DNA of 64,000 nt from Parasponia andersonii (Eukaryota; Streptophyta; Magnoliopsida; Rosales; Cannabaceae): contig JXTB01000202.1 in the NCBI GenBank assembly GCA_002914805.1, positions 36,871-100,870 of the forward strand, in the 5' to 3' direction. The notes below the pieces were generated by a model. It saw only the letters and a list, made by a program, of their open reading frames with translations, did no database searches and was not told the DNA's origin. Numbering within the stretch: position 1 is the stretch's first letter; every line of letters begins with the position of its first letter. Shown piece by piece: positions 59,203 to 64,000 of the stretch. Position numbers and translations under genes: made by a program.

Positions 59203-62095
59203 ATGGAACACACCAGCTTCCTCCGCTTTCTCTTACTTACTCTCGCCCTCGGATTAACACTCCTACTCTTCACCTGGCTCACCTTCCCTCACGCGCCGCC
59301 CTTCGCGGCGGAGCTTCTCCACTGCGCCACCAACTCCCCTTGGTGCACTTCCAAGAACCGCTTCCAAACCCACCAACCGAACCTCCTCAACAACCACCAT
59401 CCAAACCCCACGCGCCTCCGAAGCCACGCCCACGACGCCCCTCGTCACCCGCTCGACCCTCTAACCGTCCGGGAAATCAGCAGGGTTCGAACCGTCCTCT
59501 CATCCCACGCGCTCTTCCGCGCGTCAGCCTACTCGCTCCACACCGTCGAGCTCGAGGAGCCGCAGAAGTCGCTGGTCCGGGGATGGAGAAAGGGTGACCC
59601 GCTCCCGCCCAGGAAGGCCTCTGTCGTCGTACGTGCGAGGGGAGCCTCGCACGTGCTCACCGTTGACCTGACCACGGACGAGGTGACCGTGCACCGGACG
59701 GGTACGCATTCGGGTTACCCGTCGATGTCGATGGAGGACATGACCACTGCCACGGTGGCACCACTCTCGAGCGCCGAGTTCAACCGTACGATCGTTACAC
59801 GTGGGGTTGATCTGACGGACCTGGCGTGCTTGCCCATTTCTTTGGGTTGGTACGGTGAAGCCGAAGAGGGGAGGAGGTTGATTAAGGTGCAGTGCTACTC
59901 CATGAAAGATACGGTGAACTTCTACATGAGACCAATCGAAGGGTTGACTGTGCTCGTTGACCTGGATACCCAAAAAGTGGTGGAGATATCGGATAAGGGC
60001 AGGACCATACCCATACCAAAGGCCTCCAATACGGATTACCGGTATTCAAAGATAGAGGAGCACAATCGGGTAATGAATATACTGAACCCAATATCCATTG
60101 AGCAACCAAAGGGTCCGAGTTTCGTGGTCGAAGATGAGCATCTGGTGAAATGGGCAAACTGGGAATTTCACCTAAAACCCGACGCCAGAGCGGGTGTGAT
60201 AATATCTCGGGCTAAGGTCCGAGACCCGGATACGGGAGAGTTGAGGGACGTGATGTACAAGGGGTTGGCTTCGGAGTTGTTTGTGCCGTACATGGACCCC
60301 ACTGATGCATGGTATTTCAAGACGTATATGGATGCGGGCGAATACGGGTTCGGGTTACAGGCCATGCCTCTTGACCCGCTCAATGATTGCCCCCGGAACG
60401 CTTACTACATGGACGGCGTTTTCGCTGCCGCCGATGGAACACCGTACGTTAGGTCGAACATGATTTGCGTGTTTGAGAGCTACGCCGGCGATATCGGGTG
60501 GCGGCACGCCGAGAGTCCCATAACGGGTATGGAGGTAAGGATATTGGATCCGAGTACTCTCGGGTCATTTCATATAAATTATAAAGTTTTTCTTTTGAGA
60601 CTTGTGACGAGTGATGGCATCAAAATTGTCGTTTGTTAGTTATCATAAAGAAAAGAAACTGTCGTTTTGTTTATTCGTATTCGATATTTTTTTTGGCAGG
60701 TTAAGGAAGTGAGGCCAAAGGTGACGCTTGTGGTCAGAATGGTAGCATCAGTCGCTAACTATGACTATATTGTTGATTGGGAGTTCCAAACCGATGGATT
60801 AATCAGAATAAAGGTTAGCTATAGCTTTTCATAATTATCATTCATCAATACTTCCTTAATTATTTATTCAAGTTTCTTTGATTTGTTATATACGAAAATA
60901 TCTTTCGTGTCACCTTTTTTTATAGCTAAGGACTGGTCATATTGTGCTATATTGTCCTAATGCCATCGTCACCAAAAAAATTGACAGGTTGGGCTTAGTG
61001 GTATTTTGATGGTGAAAGGCACCCAATATGAGAACACTAATCAAGTCCCTAATCAAGATAATCTCTATGGTACCCTTTTGTCTGAAAACGTAATTGGCGT
61101 TATTCATGACCATTACATCACATTTTACCTTGATATGGACGTGGACGGCACAGATAACTCCTTTGCCAAAGTGCATCTTCAAAGAGTGAAAACCTCACAA
61201 GGAGAATCCCCAAGGAGAAGCTACTTGAAAGCTACCAAAAATGTGGCCAAAACAGAAAAGGACGCACAAATTAAGCTAAAACTCTATGACCCTTCTGAGT
61301 TCCACGTGTTCAACCCGACTAAGAAAACCCGGGTCGGGAACCCTGTCGGGTACAAGGTGGTACCCGGTGGCACTGCTGCTAGCCTTCTTGACCATGATGA
61401 TCCTCCTCAAAGGAGGGGTGCTTTTACAAACAACCAAATATGGGTCACCCCTTATAACCGGAGCGAGCAATGGGCTGGTGGGCTCTTTGTCTACCAAAGT
61501 CAAGGTGAAGATACTCTTGCTGTGTGGTCTGAAAGGTAATAGAAGCACTTCTTTATTTGTTTTTTTTTTTGTAAGGGATCACTAGGGATATGGCATGAGC
61601 ACTTTTTTATTAGCAAATCACTTTTCAAGACTAGGGTTCCGGCTCCTAATTTTTTTAAGGAATACTAACTCCTAATTGAGTAATCAATACATATGCTAAA
61701 AGAATGCACCCTAATTATGGTTTGCTTCCTCGTAGGGGTTTCTTTCTATTGTTTTTGTTTTTTCTTAAAAAAAAAAATAATATTTGCACTATCAATATTA
61801 CATGCATATGTGGATGCAGATTGTGGCCAAAATAGTATCTTATTATTGGCAAATAATGTGACTTTAATTGGTTAATGTTTGCAGGGACCGGCCAATTGAA
61901 AATAAGGACATCGTGCTTTGGTACACTCTGGGATTTCATCACGTGCCATGTCAAGAGGACTACCCTATAATGCCGACCGTATCATCCAGCTTTGATCTAA
62001 AGCCTATTAACTTCTTCGAGAGCAACCCAATTCTTCGGATCCCTCCAAACGTCGAGAAGGACCTACCCGTTTGCAAGCCTGCTGCTTCAGCTTAG
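59203..62095 (+). CDS. copper amine oxidase (primary-amine oxidase), intact
   Basis: Four exons: 59,203-60,534, 60,700-60,813, 60,988-61,535 and 61,885-62,095, all GT-AG, giving 734 aa. The start ATG is in a near-ideal context (GCCGCCATGG). Residues about 6-27 form a hydrophobic signal peptide or anchor, so the protein enters the secretory pathway. N2/N3-type domains precede the catalytic domain. The catalytic base is D377 in [11 protein letters not shown]. The Tyr that becomes topaquinone is Y465 in VANYDY. Copper ligands are H522 and H524 (VIHDHYITF) and H684 ([10 protein letters not shown]). The enzyme oxidatively deaminates primary amines such as putrescine, releasing aldehyde, ammonia and H2O2, in wall or vacuole. 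Length matches Arabidopsis At4g12290-type enzymes (from memory). Exon 1 is strongly GC-rich. The decayed paralogue lies 8-11 kb upstream in the same orientation, showing tandem duplication. Confidence 0.97.
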
Positions 62096-64000
62096 TTTGT
62101 GTGTACTTATTAATAATCAACTTGTTGTCCTTATATGATCAAGTAATGACTTAGTTGCATTAATTAGATAAAACGTCTTTGACCTTGCTATGTGCACATT
62201 CTTCAGTATTTGCAAGGGGACATTTTATTTGTGATCAAGTATAACACTAGGACGTACACAATGATAATGGACCAAGGACCCCATGTCTAAATTGAATTAT
62301 TATCGTCTACTTTGTTCTATGTTCTTCATAATAAAAAGTAAATATTAAAAGTGAGAACGATAAGAACTAAAGATATTATGTTGACAAGAATGCCTTTATT
62401 TTTAATTAGATGTTTTGATAAGACAAATTAAAAGGTAAAAATTGGGTATTAGGTTTTGAGTTTAGATGAAATGTTATTTCTCTAGTAGTGGAGAGGAATA
62501 ACAAATTCATTATAAATAGAATTGTGATTCTCTCTATTAAATGATGTTTTATTTTTTATTTTTTTTAAAAAAAAATCATCTTTCAATTCCAAAGTTAATG
62601 CCTTGCGGAAAAACTCAAACCTTAATATTTGAGCGGAGTATAGTTTGACATGGCTAATACCTAGTTTAAACTCTTTGATCCTACGAAGAAGAGACGCCAA
62701 TGCTATTAGGAGTGACTGCAGCTATCTGGTACTATAGGGTTAATTGACAATTGTTTCCCTTGCTTCATTAATCTTACTAGATATAAGATTCAAACACTAA
62801 TTTCGTTCTCATCCACGTCACTTCCTGCTTATTTGTTATGTTAATGTATGGTGACATTATTATAAAAACTTAAGATTAACATCCAATTAAAATCGCACTA
62901 ATTCTTATTAAATTTTCAATTTCACTTTCTGAGTCGAATTACTCAGCAACGTACATAAATATCTCTAATGAGGTAGCAGAATAGTTCTTTTTAGTTATTT
63001 ACACAAATACAACTTCTTATTATATCTCTCCCACCACAAAAAAAAAAAAAAAAATTATGACAGATGCACACTTACTTGACTTTAGCTTGCACTAGCAAAT
63101 AAAGTATACGAGCTCGATAAGTATATATGTCACTAGAATAATTTATAAATACATGATTAACTAATACTCTTATATCTAATAAAGTGGTGGAATCTGACAT
63201 GTGATTCATAGCATCATGGTAATTGTTCATTTGCTCCCTGTGTTTAGTTTGACCAATCAAATCGGAATCTTGCTTTGAACCAATCAATTAGACTTACGTA
63301 TTTTAGTTTTCCATACGCACGATATTTAATATTTTAGTAGTTGATCGAAAAGAGCATATTGCTTGCAAACTTTGAAATAAATATATAGTTTACTGCGCAG
63401 CTAGGTTATAGCACTGGTGACGTAATCGATTCTAAGTTTGTGTATGGATTATATTATTACTAATTTAGATAAAATGAATTCATCATGTAGTTTCGTCGTT
63501 ATAACATAAAGAACTTTAAAAGTCCGGGATAAAATAAACTTCAGAAAGAATTTAATAATTAACACTGCAGAGACTACGACAAGAGCTGATCAACTTTCAA
63601 CCGTTAGATTTAAAGATAAACTCTCCATGGTATCTGTTACACCACATGATTGACTACATAATTATGAGTAATCGAATTTCAGTTCAGTATTAATATTGCA
63701 AGAGGTTATCAAAATCAAAATGGCTGCCAGATCTGCTTTTCTCAAGTTTGTATTAAGTGTAATAGATGCAGGAGAACCCTTTTGTGATGATAATGATCTG
63801 TTTATGTATTTTATTTATTTTTTCTGGCCGCGAAAAAAAAAAGAATTAATAATTTAAAAATGTGTTTCTGGTCTATATGCTGTTTTAATTTTTCCTTTTT
63901 CCTTAGTTGTTATAAGTTCGAATGTAGCAATATAACAAACTTAGGCTCAGCTTGGTAAAGATTTTAGACAATCTAAAATCATTTATTTGATAAGTTTTGC
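62096..64000. other. 3' region of the copper amine oxidase gene and AT-rich spacer
   Basis: The first 250 bases are likely 3' UTR (AATAAA-like ATAATAAAAA near 62,329). The remainder is AT-rich with no frame of interest. The last 60 bases (TTAGGCTCAGCTTGGTAAAG followed by ATTTTAGACAATCTAAAATC) resemble the start of a MITE whose body lies beyond the window. Confidence 0.45.

Noticed and set aside
59524-59973. 149-codon minus-strand frame
   Set aside because: It is a shadow of the GC-rich first exon of the intact copper amine oxidase.

Overview
This is nuclear DNA from a flowering plant, most likely a eudicot. Genes have several GT-AG introns with T-rich 3' splice sites. They lie in very AT-rich intergenic DNA full of (TA)n, poly-T and small transposon relics, and an old Ty3/gypsy retroelement sits at the left edge. 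The species cannot be read from the sequence.

Layout. 1 to about 4,540: minus-strand relic of a Ty3/gypsy (probably Tat-type) element. 5,058-8,008 (+): IBA57-like Fe-S assembly factor, 5 exons, 405 aa. 8,916-11,720 (-): short leucine-rich-repeat receptor kinase whose kinase domain looks inactive, 4 exons, 686 aa. 11,721-21,395: gene-poor, AT-rich. 21,396-21,839 (+): CML13/14-type calmodulin-like protein, intronless. 25,621-26,884 (+): 40S ribosomal protein S13, 5 exons, 151 aa. 27,805-31,977 (-): maspardin-like alpha/beta hydrolase, 8 exons, 407 aa. 36,613-37,785 (+): NYN-nuclease-like protein with an embedded C2H2 finger. 39,914-41,239 (-): UDP-glucuronate 4-epimerase, intronless, 441 aa. 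48,112-50,760 (+): decayed copper amine oxidase gene. 52,120-52,598: a second copy of its 3' end. 59,203-62,095 (+): intact copper amine oxidase, 4 exons, 734 aa. The rest is intergenic.

The genes are ordinary single plant genes, not an operon or a cluster with one shared function. Two have cell-wall or apoplast roles: the epimerase supplies UDP-galacturonate for pectin, and the amine oxidase oxidises amines and makes H2O2. From memory, the order IBA57, maspardin, C2H2/NYN protein, GAE epimerase, copper amine oxidases resembles Arabidopsis chromosome 4 near At4g12130-At4g12290, so the window looks like an old conserved block with extra genes between.

The most notable observations are: (i) an LRR receptor kinase with R in place of the ATP-binding lysine and N in place of the catalytic aspartate; (ii) a tandem amine oxidase locus with one intact gene, one pseudogene and a duplicated but still open pair of 3' exons, the decayed lineage having an intron the intact gene lacks; (iii) four copies of a roughly 180-245 bp inverted-repeat element, at least three bounded by (TA)n microsatellites (Micron-like); (iv) a 273 bp Tourist/PIF-like element with TAA target duplications; (v) a cluster of TGTCGTTTT-type motifs that may be a decayed CACTA end. 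I found no convincing previously unknown biological system. Exon boundaries were worked out by hand from splice sites and reading frame and are not supported by transcript data.
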